Of a stretch of 64,000 bases of DNA, positions 35,136-44,764 are shown piece by piece. The DNA lies in the NCBI GenBank assembly GCA_031763025.1, contig JASSKH010000030.1, positions 1,557,197 to 1,621,196 on the forward strand, read 5' to 3'. The notes beneath the pieces were generated by a model. The model worked only from the letters and a program-made list of their open reading frames with translations, had not been told where the DNA came from and ran no database searches. This DNA is from Macrocystis pyrifera. Its lineage: Eukaryota; Sar; Phaeophyceae; Laminariales; Laminariaceae. Position numbers and translations under genes: made by a program. The number at the start of each line of letters is the position of its first letter. Positions within the stretch are counted from its first letter, which is position 1.

Positions 35136-38100
35136 GGGGGGGGGGGGCAGCAGTTCGTATTACGGGGGTCCATAGTTAATAGGACCTATGGTGTACATAA
35201 AAACCTATATATTTACCTATTTTTACCAACAAAACTTGGTCCCGTTAACTATGGACCCCCGTAATAGTACGAATATTTTAGCGAGAGCAGCTGGCTGCTG
35301 CTGTTGGGGGTTCTGCAGTTCGTATTACAGCACATCATCACCTACAAAATTTGCCTTGTGGGACCTGCTGGTCTGTCGTCCTGCATCACAGGCACGAACG
35401 TCTTATTAGCAAGAGCGGCCGCTGCCGCTGGGGGTATGACACAGCAGTACGTATTACAGCACATCAGCAGCTACAAAAACATTATCATATATATTTGTAC
35501 GATGGGTCGGCCGACGTGGTGTTGTACTCCTCTTTGCGCACGTGAGTAGCAAGGGGACTGCCGGTTTTTTAGAAACTTACTACGAGTGCAAGTACGACAG
35601 CTGCGACTTGAACCGCCGATTTGAAATAGAGCAGCACGAAGCCAGTGACCCCACCACTCGAGCAGGTTGTCCTGGGCCAACCGCAACCCCTGGCTGTCGT
35701 CACGTTTCTCCCTCGTTTCTCCAATCTCTTCATATTTCACTCTACGTAGGTAGCGCGTATTCATACGCGTATTCGGTTGGATCAGCCTGCGTGGTCAGCC
35801 CAACAGGTACTGTACTGTCGTTCTCCTGACCAACAGCTCTCTCTCTCTCTCTCTCTCTTTGTCCTCCTCGATAAGTTTCGGTCGACAGCAGTAGTAGTAG
35901 TAGTCCGTTAGAAACAGACTACGAGTATTACTGCTGTAATTAGCCTCCCAGGCTTTCGTACTTGGTAGTATTTTTGAACGAACAGCTCTCCCTTTCTCTA
36001 TTTCTCCTTTTTTTCTCTCGTTCGCTCTACGAATTAGGTAGTTGTTCATTAGATGCTGGCGACCGGCACGTAGTCTAGACCGATAGGCAACAGACAGCAG
36101 GCAGCAGAGGCAGTTACACAGGTTTGCTTCTACCGAACAGCTTTCTCCTTCCCCTACGGTACTCTTTATTGTTCTCCTCTCCCTCTTTACCAGGAAAACC
36201 GTTGCAATTAACAGCTCTCTATCTTTCTCCTCGCATTGATATCGCGAAAAGCGTCCCAAACAAACTCCAAGATATTCGTCTCCGACACGTTGATGGAGTT
36301 CTAGGGTCAACAGGCAGTTTCCTGGTGACGAACAGCTCGCTGGCGCGTGCCACGACCGGGGTAGGTAGCCCTTTTTTCGCCTCATGAGGCAATATTTATG
36401 ACCGACGGAGCTCCTCGAACTACAGCAGTAGGGGACTACCCGGTGTCCCATTTGTGGTGCACAGAAAACGCAATTGCGTACTGCTGTAGCTCCTCTCTGG
36501 CGAAGGGGGTGTTTTCGGGTTAGCCCAGCACGTTTTGTCAAAAGCCAGTTTAGGGAGAGACTTACTACTGAATGTGATAGTGTTACGGGGGGGGACCATA
36601 GTAAATAGGACCTGCGGTACACACAAAAACCTACATATTTCTCATTTTTACTAACAATACTAGGTCCTATTTACGATGGTCCTCCGTGATATTGAGCTTC
36701 TCGAGTGAGCAGGCTCCGAAAAAAAAAGGTGCTACTACGACCTCCATCCTCTATCGTAGCAAAAAACGCTTCCTTAGCTTCCTACATTATCTTCCTCTAT
36801 GTCTGACGCGTGCAACGGTAGCGGTTAGGGATGTTACTGAAGTAGGCCTGGGTACTGGCAAAGTGTGTACCGGCAGTAGCAATCTACTGGCAGTAGTAAT
36901 CTACATATTGACCAGGCCAGTATGTTCACCAGTACTTCTTATCGCACGTACGTACGCCCAAGAAACACGCCATATCGTAGTACGGAAACCCAGCAACTGC
37001 GTTTCGGGAGGAGACAGGAGAGAGGCGGGACAGTTACTGCTGCAATCTAGTACACTGATTGATTTTGACGACAGTATAATCGCTACTGATTGAGTCAGCC
37101 AGTGCCCAGCATATTGCCAGTAGTAATCTACTGATTGACCTGGCCAGTACGTGCGGCAGCACTTTTTATCGTACGTACGCCCAAGAAACACGCCATATCG
37201 TAGTACGGAAACCCAGCAACTGTTTTTCGGGAGGAGACAGGAGAGAGGGGGGACAGTTACTGCTGCAATCCAGTACACTGATCGATTTGGACGGCGGTAT
37301 AATCGCTACTGCTTGAGTCAGCCAGGTGCCCAGCCCTATCAACAGATGTTAGGGATACCACCTACATTTTCAGAGGCTCTTCGTGCCACCCGACAGCCGA
37401 CTTCGACCAAAAACAAAAAAGTGTCACCCTGTCCATAAAAAAAGGACCATTTGAGTAGGAACAGAAACAACCGAACGTTCCATACTTACACTATTAACAG
37501 GGATGGTCGCGATAAAACCACTTTGGTCGGGTGAATAAAAAAAAGTTTGAAGCCGACAAAACATGAGGAGCTGATTGGTCAAACAGGTGAATCAGAAGTT
37601 GCTCCGTTTGACAATCAATCCAGAGTAACCCGACCCAAGAGTGCTTACCAGGTACGTAGGTTGAAAACGTCATTTTGGCCACTTTTTCCCACGACCAAAT
37701 ACACTTTTTTCGAGGGTTGGGATTGCCATTATATAGGAAACAGACTACAAGGAGCCCGACCAAACCATCCTGTTCAATGGTGAGCACCCCATTTACTACT
37801 ACGGGGGTCCATAGTTAACAGGACCAAATTTTGTTGGTAAAAATAGGTAAATATATAGGTTTTTATGTATACCATAGGTCCTATCAACTATGGACCCCCG
37901 TAATAATCACGGACACATTGGTAGGACCAAGACCGAATACGCAAAAACCCGTGGGCTAGAGGTCTGACGAAACGCATCCAAAAGACACACACATCCAATT
38001 CCATCCGCAGGTGATGGGTGGCTCTTCAGGTTTGGAGGGAGCTGCGCCAGCGAAAAATGGTTGGGCTAAAACAGCGAAAAGCCCAACCGTCGCTTGCCTC

Positions 38101-40642
38101 CCCTCTATCTCTATTTCTCTGTTTTTGTCTCTCTTCGAGCGACGGTACTTTGTCGGGTCTCGATAGTGCAGTACCATACCCCCCGATATTTTTTGTGTTT
38201 GGCCGGAGAAACAACAAGCCCCCGCCCCCTACATCCTAGGTACCGTTTTCTTTTTTTTTTTTTTTTTTTTGGCGGTCGCCCACAGCTGGTCGTCTAGTTA
38301 GATCATTTGTGCGAAGTAAAGAACCTTTACTCTGCACAAGGGAATTGGTCGTATCACGTAGTGTTCAAGGTACGGCACCCAAGAGGCAGTTACATAGTAC
38401 TCCCATTGCTGTCTCTAGAAGTGGCCACACCGGAAATTAAACTAACTCGTTGAAGCTGTCATCCATACGCGAAGCGCTTGGTGCAAGCAATGTCTGCCTG
38501 GTCGGTGAAAACCCGACATGCTCCGTCCCGGCATTGTAGGGATGCGAGGGTCTATGGTCATACGACTACGGCCATGCATGAGATTGAGTACATCTCTCCT
38601 ATCGAGTACACCCCCCCCTATATCCTAGAGCGGGTACGTACAGGTGCACGAACAGATCATGATGATTGCAATTTTAGGAAGTACAAAGCGCTCTTAAAAT
38701 CATAACCCTAATCCCAACGCCGCCGTCACAAGTGAGAGTCAGATGAAGCTGACAGGCCACCAGCTTAGAATAGAATGGGTGTGAGGATGGAGCCTCAGCC
38801 TAGTCTGTCTAGGGGAATCCATGTCGCATGGGACAAAAAACATGCTGGTATGTTGTGGCCAAGAGGGGGTTCGTATTTCAGCGAGAACCCCCGGGTCAGT
38901 AAACCTGCAGAAACACAAGGGGATCGGAAAACCCGCAGCCCCCCCCCTCTCCTCCGTCAAGAGTCTGCGGCTGGGTGGGGTATTTTCAGGGCTGAAAAAC
39001 GCCAAAAAGTGGGGATGGGATGCAGCTCACACCCTATGATACACATTTAATAGATGACAGGGTGCGCCTTTTTGTTTGCTTTATATACATGTACCAGACA
39101 CCAGGTATTATAAAAAAAAAAAAACGAGCCGATCGATTCCGCGAATAGGCAATCTCTCGTTTCTCGGTGTCGTCATGCTCGGTAGCAACAAGCGGAGGCG
39201 TTTCCCCCGAGCTCAAGTCAACACATCTCATGTCCTCGTATACATACTAGTAATATGTGCAGACGCTAACATTTGATATCGTTAGATCTACGCAAAAATA
39301 AAAGTTTGGACTTAAAATCTCTAAACTGTACTCGGATACGTAGCATTTTGTATGTGTCGACCAGGCGCTTTTGACTGCTCCTTGGATTATGCTATTTGCT
39401 ATTTGACATTTCAGAAGTGGGGTGAAGAACATCCACTCAGCACATACGAGTACTGTTAATACCACCAATATAGAGCTCTTGAGTGTTAAAGATCTCGCAT
39501 CTCATAATCGGTACAAAATCACCGGCAGTACGACCGTACCGGTATATCAGCTGTTGGATACCTGGTATAACACAGCACAGGGACACCCGCCTACGAAACA
39601 TCGATAACAACTGCATAGCAGTGGTCTCGTAAGGCGACCCTAGGTGACAAGCGGCTTGTGGTCGCCCTATAATCGTTCTCGCCTAGAGCAGAATAGTACC
39701 TACATCGACAAAAAAAAAAAAAAAACAGAAAGAAAAAATAACAGCTGTGAGATCGAGCGTTTCGTCGAAACTCATCTTTGCGGGCTGTGTGTGACACTTA
39801 TACTTCGATCGCGCGCACTACGGTTTTATATGGCCTCGTGGAAGGCGTATAGGCACCGTAGCTGTACAAGCTGTCTTGCATTATATAGGCACCATGGAGC
39901 CGTGTGGGAAAATGCAACACGTTGTTGAGTGCCAACCTTGAGGTTCGGAGCTGCGAGAGCACCTGTGTAATGAGGCGCATCGTCTCACATAGGTTGTATG
40001 AGGTGTCTCGCCTTATGCAGGCACCATGCAGCCCTTCAGCGAGCACAACGCCTTATCGAGTGCCAACTTTTGAGGTTCGGAGCTGATAGACCACGCGTGT
40101 TCTATCGTGTTCCCAGGCCATGCGTTTCTTGAGAGTTTGGCGTCCAGCTCAACAGCGTTACATCGGGATCATCTGCGGCATAGGGCCGCTTTGGAGCTAT
40201 GTACAGCTTGAAGTCCGCTATTAATAAAGAAATCACGTTGTGATCATTGGTTCAAGAATCGTATAGTGCACCTGACTACAAAATGCCTTGCATACCACGA
40301 ACAACGCCCGGCACTGGTGCACAATAAGACCATATACCAGCTACGAGTCATAATATATACCGGCATACACTAAAAAATATCTCCGAACATGATGCGAAAA
40401 ATTGTTTTTGCTCTGCGATGAACCCTTCGATGTCACTTGCTCGGTCGAGCTCTCGGCGTATGCCCTCCTGAAGGCCATGTTCGGCCTGCGCAACGCATGG
40501 CACGTCCGTCATTGCTGCTGGCGTCAGCCTACTCTTCCAAATGGCCGAAGGGCACCGAAATGTTCGAAGAAGCGTATCATACGACAATTGCACCGAGAGC
40601 TGTGCGTAGCAGTTACAAAAAACGATGGACTCTTATGTGGCA

Positions 40643-40687
<45 letters not shown>

Positions 40688-43568
40688 GGGGTCGGGGGTC
40701 GTTGCCTCGGAGCCTCAAGGTTCCTTTTGGCACTTTTGTTCTGTGTCGAAGTCGTCTGGATGAGGCGACCACCCGCCTTGTATATTCGTACTGCTGTACT
40801 TATGCTCTACTACTTGTGGGAAAGTCGCCTACTAACTGTAGTATAGGTAGGAGTACAGTGCCTACATTAGGTGTCTCGCCTTGTATAAGCTCCTCGCAAT
40901 TGTGTCAAGCCATATTAGATTGCCTCAAAAGCCATAGTCGACCTCTATCTGGACCGGCACTGTACCGAAACGCCTCTCCAGCAAGAAAAGGCGTACGTTG
41001 GCCCAGCCTGGACCTAGGACGCGGGGAAGGGTGCTGTTGTTGTTCGTTCGTTGTTGTTTTCGCATTAACTCTCAGCTCAAGGAGTCCGTGGTCACACAAA
41101 GTGCTCGAGCCCTTGGGCTCTCCGAAAACAAAAAAAAAACAAAAAAAAACGGCTGGGGAGCACCATGCTTTCCCACCTAAAAATACACCAGACGAAGGAG
41201 TCGCACACATCAATGTGCAAACTAAACTAAAATGGCCGCGGGTATCCACTCAGCTACAACATAGAGTTCACCCCGTCCCCACAGCCAACCAACTCGTAGC
41301 TACTGACTACAGCGGTTGCTGTCTGGAGCGCTGTCTGGAGCGTACGAAGCGTGAATGCGGAAAGGAACACGCCTGCTGTCTGGGGTGCTGTCAGAGTGAC
41401 GACCCGCGCACATGGAGTGCAAAAAAAAAAAAGCAATCGAACGAAAAGCCACCATACGAATATCAACGATTGCGCCACGTTTTCCCAGGTTGTCTGGCAA
41501 AAGGTGCAGCACAGCTATCATACCACGTCTCTGAGAATTGCGGGGGGTCGTTCCCCATGAAGGGTATATAACTGTGCCAACCCTGCAAAAACCAGTGACG
41601 TTATTAACAGGCACTACTGCCTCGTAAAACCTCCAGAAGAAAACGATGATTGCTGCTCTCGTGATGGTGTGCGCGCCTGTCGTGGGTCTCCGTGTGTCGC
41701 CCTGCTGCCGTTCTCCATGGTCGCCTCGTCGCCTTAGCCCACTCGGCCGGTTCCTTCGCACGTGCTTTCGTTGCCACTTCCTTCTAGTCGGTTCCCCTCC
41801 TCCCCCATCTCAAAAACAACATGCCTCTTCCACGCCAACTTCAACAGAGCAGGGGCGGGATTTCTGTTTCCGCCTAAATGTCAGCCTGCCTTTATTTTAC
41901 AAAGTGCTCGTTTTCTCGAGGGCTGCGCTCCTGTCACGTGGACAAATTACTGCTGTAGGTGGAAAAGTGCTGAGACACCAGTATACGTTGCCGTACAGTG
42001 CCGCTGTAACAGCGTTACTGAGATGATGCATCCCTGTAACACAGCAGCAGCGCGGCTGTACTACGTACCTGGTACTACTGTTTCTAAAATTCGAAAGAAA
42101 AAAAAATCCAGCTGTGAGATCGAGCATGTCGTCGAAACCGATATTTGCAAGGTGTGTGTCATACTATTAATAGTGATACGTGGATCGCTCGTACGAGGTA
42201 CCACGTGCGTAAGGATTCTGTATCATGCGTAAGGTATGGCCTCGTGCAGCACTACGTATCATGCTGCTCTCCTTGGACAATAATATCAGGTACGTACGTA
42301 TCATACGAGCTATTTATAATACGTTTCATGTTGTCCTGTGTATTCGAACATGAAACAAGAGCGGCGTTGTTTTTCTTCTGGCATACACATGTCCTTCTGA
42401 TGACCCCCGGATTGTTTCCCGGAGGGAGCGAGCGTACTGACTGCTGTAGTTGCTTGCTGACATCGAGATCTCGTGGTGCTTTTATTGCGGACGATCGGCT
42501 GAAAACCTTGAGATATTTCATATCTCGATCTGGTACCAGTTACCAGCTATGTACAAGGTACCAGGTGTATATGTTGCCTGGTAATACTGCTGTTGTATTG
42601 GTCTACTTCACGTCCGCGCCGGGTGTCCTAATAATGTTACCAGTATGCTTCTTTCATAGGAAAACCTGCCGACGCCGCCAACGTGGGGCGGACAGCCCTG
42701 GCAGTTTTTCTCTTGTTGTGGTTGTGGTGTGGAGTAGACACCGAGGCGGGTGGGTGCCTGCCTCGGGTCCACGTACACGGAACGGATTGACAGACCTTGG
42801 GTGTGACAATGAACTCGTGTATAACGAGGCGGTACTATCGACGGGAAGGGGACCTCGTATCCACACTGCTGTTTCACTATGAAATACTGACGACATGCAA
42901 CACCTACGGCCTACTATTAATACTACGGTCTACGGCTTACATTCGGTTCTCTAGTACCAACAGATACTTAATGTTGTACTGGGTACCTGGTACTGCTGTA
43001 GTTCATTACCGCAAGAGTTACCCAAATCTAACTCCAAGTCATTGGCCCCCCAAACGCACTGCAGCAAGCAGTTGGAAAGTGGAGAAGGCTTCATCTTCGT
43101 TTGGAACAAATTCCAGCTCTTGGGTGTGGTCGACCGTGTGATGAGTAGTTTATTTTTAATATTACTACGATATTACAGGCTCATCATACGCACAACGTGT
43201 AAAATTCAGTAAAAAATGGGGTATAGACGAGGCGTATACGCACGCAGCTTGCAAAGTTGAGCAGCAACTATTTAGTCAGTCGAACTCACAGCTCAGCTGA
43301 CGTATTTCACAATTTTATAAAAATAGTTCTTCAGTTGGGCCTTTATCGATTGATATCCATCCGTGTTGCTTGCTGTATCATTATAACACCAATCTGGACG
43401 GAAGGAAAGTCAACGCTTTCATACTGACATTCAAAATATCCTTATATTTCCGACCACGGAGTGTTATGTACGAAAGGGGCCAAGCATGAGAAAGCAGCAC
43501 CGAGGATGTACCATATAGAGTTTAGAGTGTCGACCACACGCATTCCCAGCAGGAGAAGAATAGAAGTA

Positions 43569-43633
<65 letters not shown>

Positions 43634-44764
43634 GCAGCTGCTGCCGCTGCCTCCGCCTCCGTTGTGCGGTCTGGATAACCACGCGCCTCATGCGATACAC
43701 GCCCGCCTCACCAAGCACCGAGAGGACTTTTTCCGATTTTTACTCACGTAACCCCTCGGGACTATACCCGTACGTACGTAGAACACGTATTACAGAGGAC
43801 AACAGTAAATAGGACCTCGTACGGTACACACAAAAAACTACACCAGGTATGTTTACCTATTTTTAGTAACAAAATATGATCCTACTTACTATGGTCTCCC
43901 GTAACAGCAGTAATGAGTAGTAAGCTAAGCAGTAAGGTAAATATTCACAAAGAAGGTAACACACCTCCTCGGACGAATTTACGAGCTGTTCTCTCGACAA
44001 CGAACATAGTGCGAAAGACGGGCGATGCGTCCCATAGGAAAAGTCTCTACGAGCTACGTACTGCCAAAGTCAACCTTTTCGTGGTGTGTGCCCCCCCCGT
44101 TGTTTGGGAGAAAATCGCGACGGACATTGATGCCAGGGGTGTGTGTTCTCACGTGTTTCAGGTATGTATACGAACGGTGTTATACGTACAAGTGTACAGG
44201 TGGCACGTGAACGAGGAGATCGCATTTACTTGGTCGTACACCGGTACAGCATCAGTACGAGTATACTTCGAAGTGTAACAGATAATATTAACATCAACAA
44301 TAGTAGTATTAATAGTAGATTGGTACACTCAGCAGCAAGCAGTAAGCAGGTAAGCAGGATATGGGTCAGACAAAACATATTTTAAGCAGGTACCAAAAGA
44401 ACATGCGACGTCCCACTCCAACAATACTAAACAGCACGTGAGCAGCATAGCAGTGCACCACAGCGCAGCGCGGCGCAGCGTCGGACAAGTCCCAGATAAT
44501 CACCACCACCACCAAAAGACGACCTCACCTCATAAGTTTGACCTTTGAGTTCTGCGCGCTCGTGATGTCAAGCTCGACGCCGTGGCGATCCGCCCGCCAC
44601 AGGTCATGAAATCGGTCGCCGAAAGAGTTGCCAGGAGACGAAGAAGAAGGCCGTCGTTGTTGGGGTTGGTCTCTGGTCGGCCGTCCGTTGCGGGTCGCGA
44701 AGAAGGATACGAGTATTCTTGCCAATGGCACACCCGCAGGTCCGCTGTTGAAAGCTACGCTCAT
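20736..44764 (-). CDS. SpoU/TrmH-family RNA 2'-O-ribose methyltransferase (five exons over 24 kb)
   Basis: The enzyme class transfers a methyl group from SAM to the 2'-O-ribose of tRNA or rRNA through a trefoil-knot SPOUT fold. Exons on the minus strand, in order: 44764-44529, 33659-33539, 25086-24879, 22727-22614, 21073-20736. Every donor/acceptor pair agrees in phase (2, 0, 1, 1). The predicted 338 residues show a basic N-terminal leader, ITSAQNSKVKLMR (about 67-79), the substrate-binding signature GEGKTLVEG (89-97), TVTAQGVVALV, LICDGIQDPG (180-189), VDYWAPKTVRSSMG (196-209), ALVVGAEARGLG (257-268; motif 2), VPLEGGVESLNAAVAGAIVL (285-304; motif 3, Asn295) and AQRQR. A Gly/Ser tail follows. 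Motif 1 (Asn-x-Gly...Arg), which should follow DPG, is missing. The leader could target mitochondrion or plastid, like MRM-type enzymes (inference). The bases of introns account for over 95% of the locus, mostly repeats. Confidence 0.82.
22020..22290. repeat. Degenerate GTCA tetranucleotide tract
   Basis: About 270 bp of imperfect (GTCA)n with CAGCCAGACA interruptions. Confidence 0.85.
22400..22488. mobile_element. Fold-back element family B, copy 2
   Basis: GGACTGCAGTCCCGTTTAGG faces TCCCCAAAATGGGACTGCAG, with outer CGAAAGGGCTAAAC. Confidence 0.82.
22614..22727 (-). CDS. Methyltransferase exon 4
   Basis: Acceptor TTGACAG|GTGCTGAC, donor GTCGTCG|GTGAGT, phase 1 at both ends. Encodes (G)ADGDVRVDYWAPKTVRSSMG then ASFRVPSLRLDSWDEVV, matching the SpoU region with P-K-x-x-R-x-S-x-G-A-x-F. 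Confidence 0.85.
22831..23095 (+). repeat. Repeat family F, copy 2, with G29 head
   Basis: A 29-base G run leads into TGTACTCATTATCATGCATG and the full family order to CATATGGATGACAGC. Confidence 0.82.
23193..23301 (+). mobile_element. MITE-A copy 11
   Basis: Forward, standard TIR at both ends, very well preserved. Confidence 0.92.
23525..23712. repeat. 13-bp minisatellite (GTCAAGGACATCC)
   Basis: About 14 tandem units with CCG/CGG variants. The central units are arranged as blocks of identical variants. It has no dyad and no spacers, so it is not a CRISPR array. Confidence 0.92.
23990..24098 (-). mobile_element. MITE-A copy 12
   Basis: Reverse, mixed TIR (left GGGGGTCAATAGTTAATAGG, right standard). 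Confidence 0.92.
24879..25086 (-). CDS. Methyltransferase exon 3
   Basis: Reads ALGASPGPRLQAALETLSAD, then VVQRCCDTVTAQGVVALVAR, then VLQTVLICDGIQDPG. The donor GATCCAG|GTGCGG is phase 1. The acceptor is set at CACCACAAAG|GCGCTC to match the phase of exon 2; another AG slightly upstream is possible. Confidence 0.8.
25200..25350 (+). repeat. Repeat family G copy
   Basis: A G-rich head is followed by GGGGGCGTACTCACATTTTT, GACCATTGACCATGCATCCT and TCCAGATACAGACACCCTCA. Confidence 0.75.
26160..26262. mobile_element. Fold-back element family B, best-preserved copy (103 bp)
   Basis: Left TTAACCCCTTTAGTAC...CTGCAGTCCCGATTTGGGGA, right the near-perfect inverse ending GGTACTAAAGGGGTTAA. The arms are about 40 bp around a loop of about 18 bp. 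Confidence 0.9.
27616..27739 (-). mobile_element. MITE-A copy 13
   Basis: Reverse, longer than usual through small internal insertions (TACTGGTATA, CTGCTG). Confidence 0.85.
28310..28486. repeat. Dispersed repeat family K, copy 1
   Basis: Alternating CCGGCACTA motifs with AGCGGCAACCGGCACTAATC and a TCCGCACACTGCCACACTG block. Relatives lie at 46268-46375, 51060-51115 and 52715-52912. MITE-A copy 14 begins where it ends. Confidence 0.8.
28487..28588 (+). mobile_element. MITE-A copy 14 (truncated)
   Basis: Forward. The right TIR is lost after TAGGTCCTATTCAATG. Confidence 0.85.
29295..29745. repeat. GTA/ATA-rich microsatellite, split by MITE-A copy 15
   Basis: (AGT)n on the left of the MITE. 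On the right is a higher-order repeat of about 21-28 bp, TAGTACGTAGTATTAATAGT. Confidence 0.9.
29449..29558 (-). mobile_element. MITE-A copy 15
   Basis: Reverse, mixed TIR, inserted in the GTA microsatellite. The matching microsatellite motif on both sides shows the insertion post-dates the repeat. Confidence 0.92.
30675..30795 (+). repeat. Dispersed repeat family C, copy 2
   Basis: GGGCTTCGCCGCGGCCGGCT, then GTAATGGTCGAGGATCAAGC. Confidence 0.75.
32277..32385 (-). mobile_element. MITE-A copy 16
   Basis: Reverse, directly preceded by a TACCTGGTACC palindrome. Confidence 0.9.
32386..33115 (+). repeat. Repeat family L, three diverged tandem units
   Basis: Units begin near 32386, 32700 and 32975. 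Each carries GGAGGCTTTTCCGAGCTC or GGAAGCTTTTCCGAGCTC, then TAATCCT, then GAGGAAAA or GAGTAAAA, then AGCCCTCA; two continue with CAGAAGCCGG. A related fragment lies at 19885-19945. Confidence 0.75.
32861..32954. mobile_element. Stowaway-like MITE family M, copy 2
   Basis: TACTACTCTGTTCCGGAATA...ATTTCGGGACAGAGCGGTGTA. Confidence 0.75.
33398..33481. mobile_element. Stowaway-like MITE family M, copy 3
   Basis: TACCACTCTGTTCCGATATC, inner AAGGACCGTTTGTA facing TATAAACGGTCCT, right TTTCCGGACAGAGTGGTTA. The best-matched inverted ends of the family. Confidence 0.82.
33539..33659 (-). CDS. Methyltransferase exon 2
   Basis: Reads SFQKRRTRDGEGKTLVEGHR and LVCDLIEAGHKPSLVIVSYE: 40 codons plus the completing base of an Arg codon. 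Acceptor ACCAGCAG|GTCC, donor TACGAG|GTAAGC, phase 0. This is the SpoU_sub_bind segment (R..EG..LVEG.RLV..A...G). Confidence 0.82.
33820..33950 (+). repeat. Dispersed repeat family O, copy 1
   Basis: AGCTGTGAGATCGACGATCT then GTCGAAACTCATATTTGCAA. Further copies at 39705-39840 and 42085-42250. Confidence 0.8.
34281..34390 (+). mobile_element. MITE-A copy 17
   Basis: Forward, full length, standard TIR with one extra A in the left arm. Confidence 0.92.
34490..34680 (+). repeat. Dispersed repeat family D, copy 1
   Basis: TTCTTCACACCAAACCGTTC, GGAGAGATACAAGCATTGCT and GGCCACAAAACTACGAGACA. Further copies at 49045-49262, 49630-49760 and 57480-57730. Confidence 0.75.
34683..34796 (+). mobile_element. 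MITE-A copy 18
   Basis: Forward, right TIR drifted (TACGATAGTCGCCC). Confidence 0.9.
35083..35147. repeat. Poly-G tract of about 65 bases
   Basis: G interrupted by only two A residues (near 35098 and 35135). It lies within a minisatellite N unit whose sister units carry only G5-G9. Confidence 0.9.
35158..35266 (-). mobile_element. MITE-A copy 19
   Basis: Reverse, variant TIR at both ends, inserted within minisatellite N just after CAGTTCGTA. Confidence 0.92.
36581..36691 (-). mobile_element. MITE-A copy 20
   Basis: Reverse, with G8 in place of G5 in the left TIR. Confidence 0.9.
36891..37336. repeat. Direct tandem duplication, 227-bp period
   Basis: Unit 1 starts at CAGTAGTAATCTACATATTG (36891), unit 2 at CAGTAGTAATCTACTGATTG (37118). 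They stay colinear through CACGCCATATCGTAGTACGG to GTGCCCAGC with only scattered differences, implying a recent duplication. Confidence 0.92.
37797..37905 (+). mobile_element. MITE-A copy 21
   Basis: Forward, variant TIR at both ends, close to copy 19 in sequence. Confidence 0.92.
38345..38628 (-). repeat. Repeat family F, copy 3 (minus)
   Basis: Reads inverse to copies 1 and 2: AGTGGCCACACCGG, GCTTGGTGCAAGCAATGTCT, CGGCATTGTAGGGATGCGAG, ending in a C8 run (38612-38619), which is its poly-G head on the minus strand. Confidence 0.8.
39705..39840 (+). repeat. Dispersed repeat family O, copy 2
   Basis: AGCTGTGAGATCGAGCGTTT, GCTGTGTGTGACACTTATAC. Confidence 0.8.
40643..40686. repeat. Poly-G tract, 44 uninterrupted G
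   Basis: Flanked by GTGGCA and AGGGGTCGGG. A long apparent reading frame across it (40402-41571) is Gly-coding only because of the run. Confidence 0.95.
41075..41575 (+). repeat. Dispersed repeat family H, copy 2
   Basis: Blocks GGAGTCCGTGGTCACACAAA, ACACGCCTGCTGTCTGGGGT and CCACACGAATATCAACGAT-like sequence, in the order of copy 1, with an extra GTCTGGAGCGCTGTCTGGAG duplication. Confidence 0.85.
42085..42250 (+). repeat. Dispersed repeat family O, copy 3
   Basis: AGCTGTGAGATCGAGCATGT, GTCGAAACCGATATTTGCAA, then GGTATGGCCTCGTGCAG. Confidence 0.78.
43388..43466. mobile_element. Diverged Stowaway-like MITE family M copy
   Basis: CACCAATCTGGACGGAAGGA at the left and CCTTATATTTCCGACCACGG at the right. 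Weak copy. Confidence 0.45.
43570..43631. repeat. (GCT)20 microsatellite
   Basis: Uninterrupted triplets; intronic for the methyltransferase gene (CAG repeat on its transcribed strand). Confidence 0.95.
43788..43906 (-). mobile_element. MITE-A copy 22
   Basis: Reverse, diverged (TATTACAGAGGACAACAGTA at the left). Confidence 0.87.
44529..44764 (-). CDS. Methyltransferase exon 1
   Basis: Starts at ATG 44764-44762 (MSVAFNSGPAGVPLARILVS), an Arg-containing hydrophobic leader of organellar type. It ends DITSAQNSKVKLM(R) with donor ATGAG|GTGAGG, phase 2. ITS-x-QN-x-x-VK-x-x-R is the usual opening of the SpoU substrate-binding domain. The frame stays open a little upstream, so the start is provisional. 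Confidence 0.75.

Larger units (their letters stand above)
33654..35480 (-). repeat. Diverged minisatellite N starting at the exon 2 splice acceptor
   Basis: Seven units (about 33654, 33963, 34075, 34925, 35036, 35263, 35358) share GGACCTGCTGGTC, CATCACAGGTACGAA, TAGCAAGAGC, GCTGCTGCTGGGGG and CAGCAGTTCGTATTAC; not every unit has every block. The first unit overlaps the last bases of methyltransferase exon 2. In the fifth unit the GGGGG block has become the long G tract at 35083-35147. Confidence 0.75.
33660..44528 (-). other. Methyltransferase intron 1 (10.9 kb)
   Basis: Holds MITE-A copies 17-22, minisatellite N, a 227-bp tandem duplication and family D, E, F, H, M and O repeats, plus a CTG run. 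The stretches 37440-37790, 38630-39700, 39850-40640, 42250-43380 and 44040-44525 show no gene I can support. Confidence 0.6.

Noticed and set aside
35795..36622. 275-codon minus-strand frame
   Set aside because: It overlaps MITE-A copy 20 and the TC microsatellite, has no domain-like pattern, and lies in methyltransferase intron 1.
40402..41571. 389-codon open frame
   Set aside because: Its length depends on the G44 run, it crosses repeat family H, and no frame is conserved in the other H copy.
42145..42882. 245-codon plus-strand frame
   Set aside because: It starts inside repeat family O and contains TACC(A/T)GGTA-type repeats; the composition looks random.
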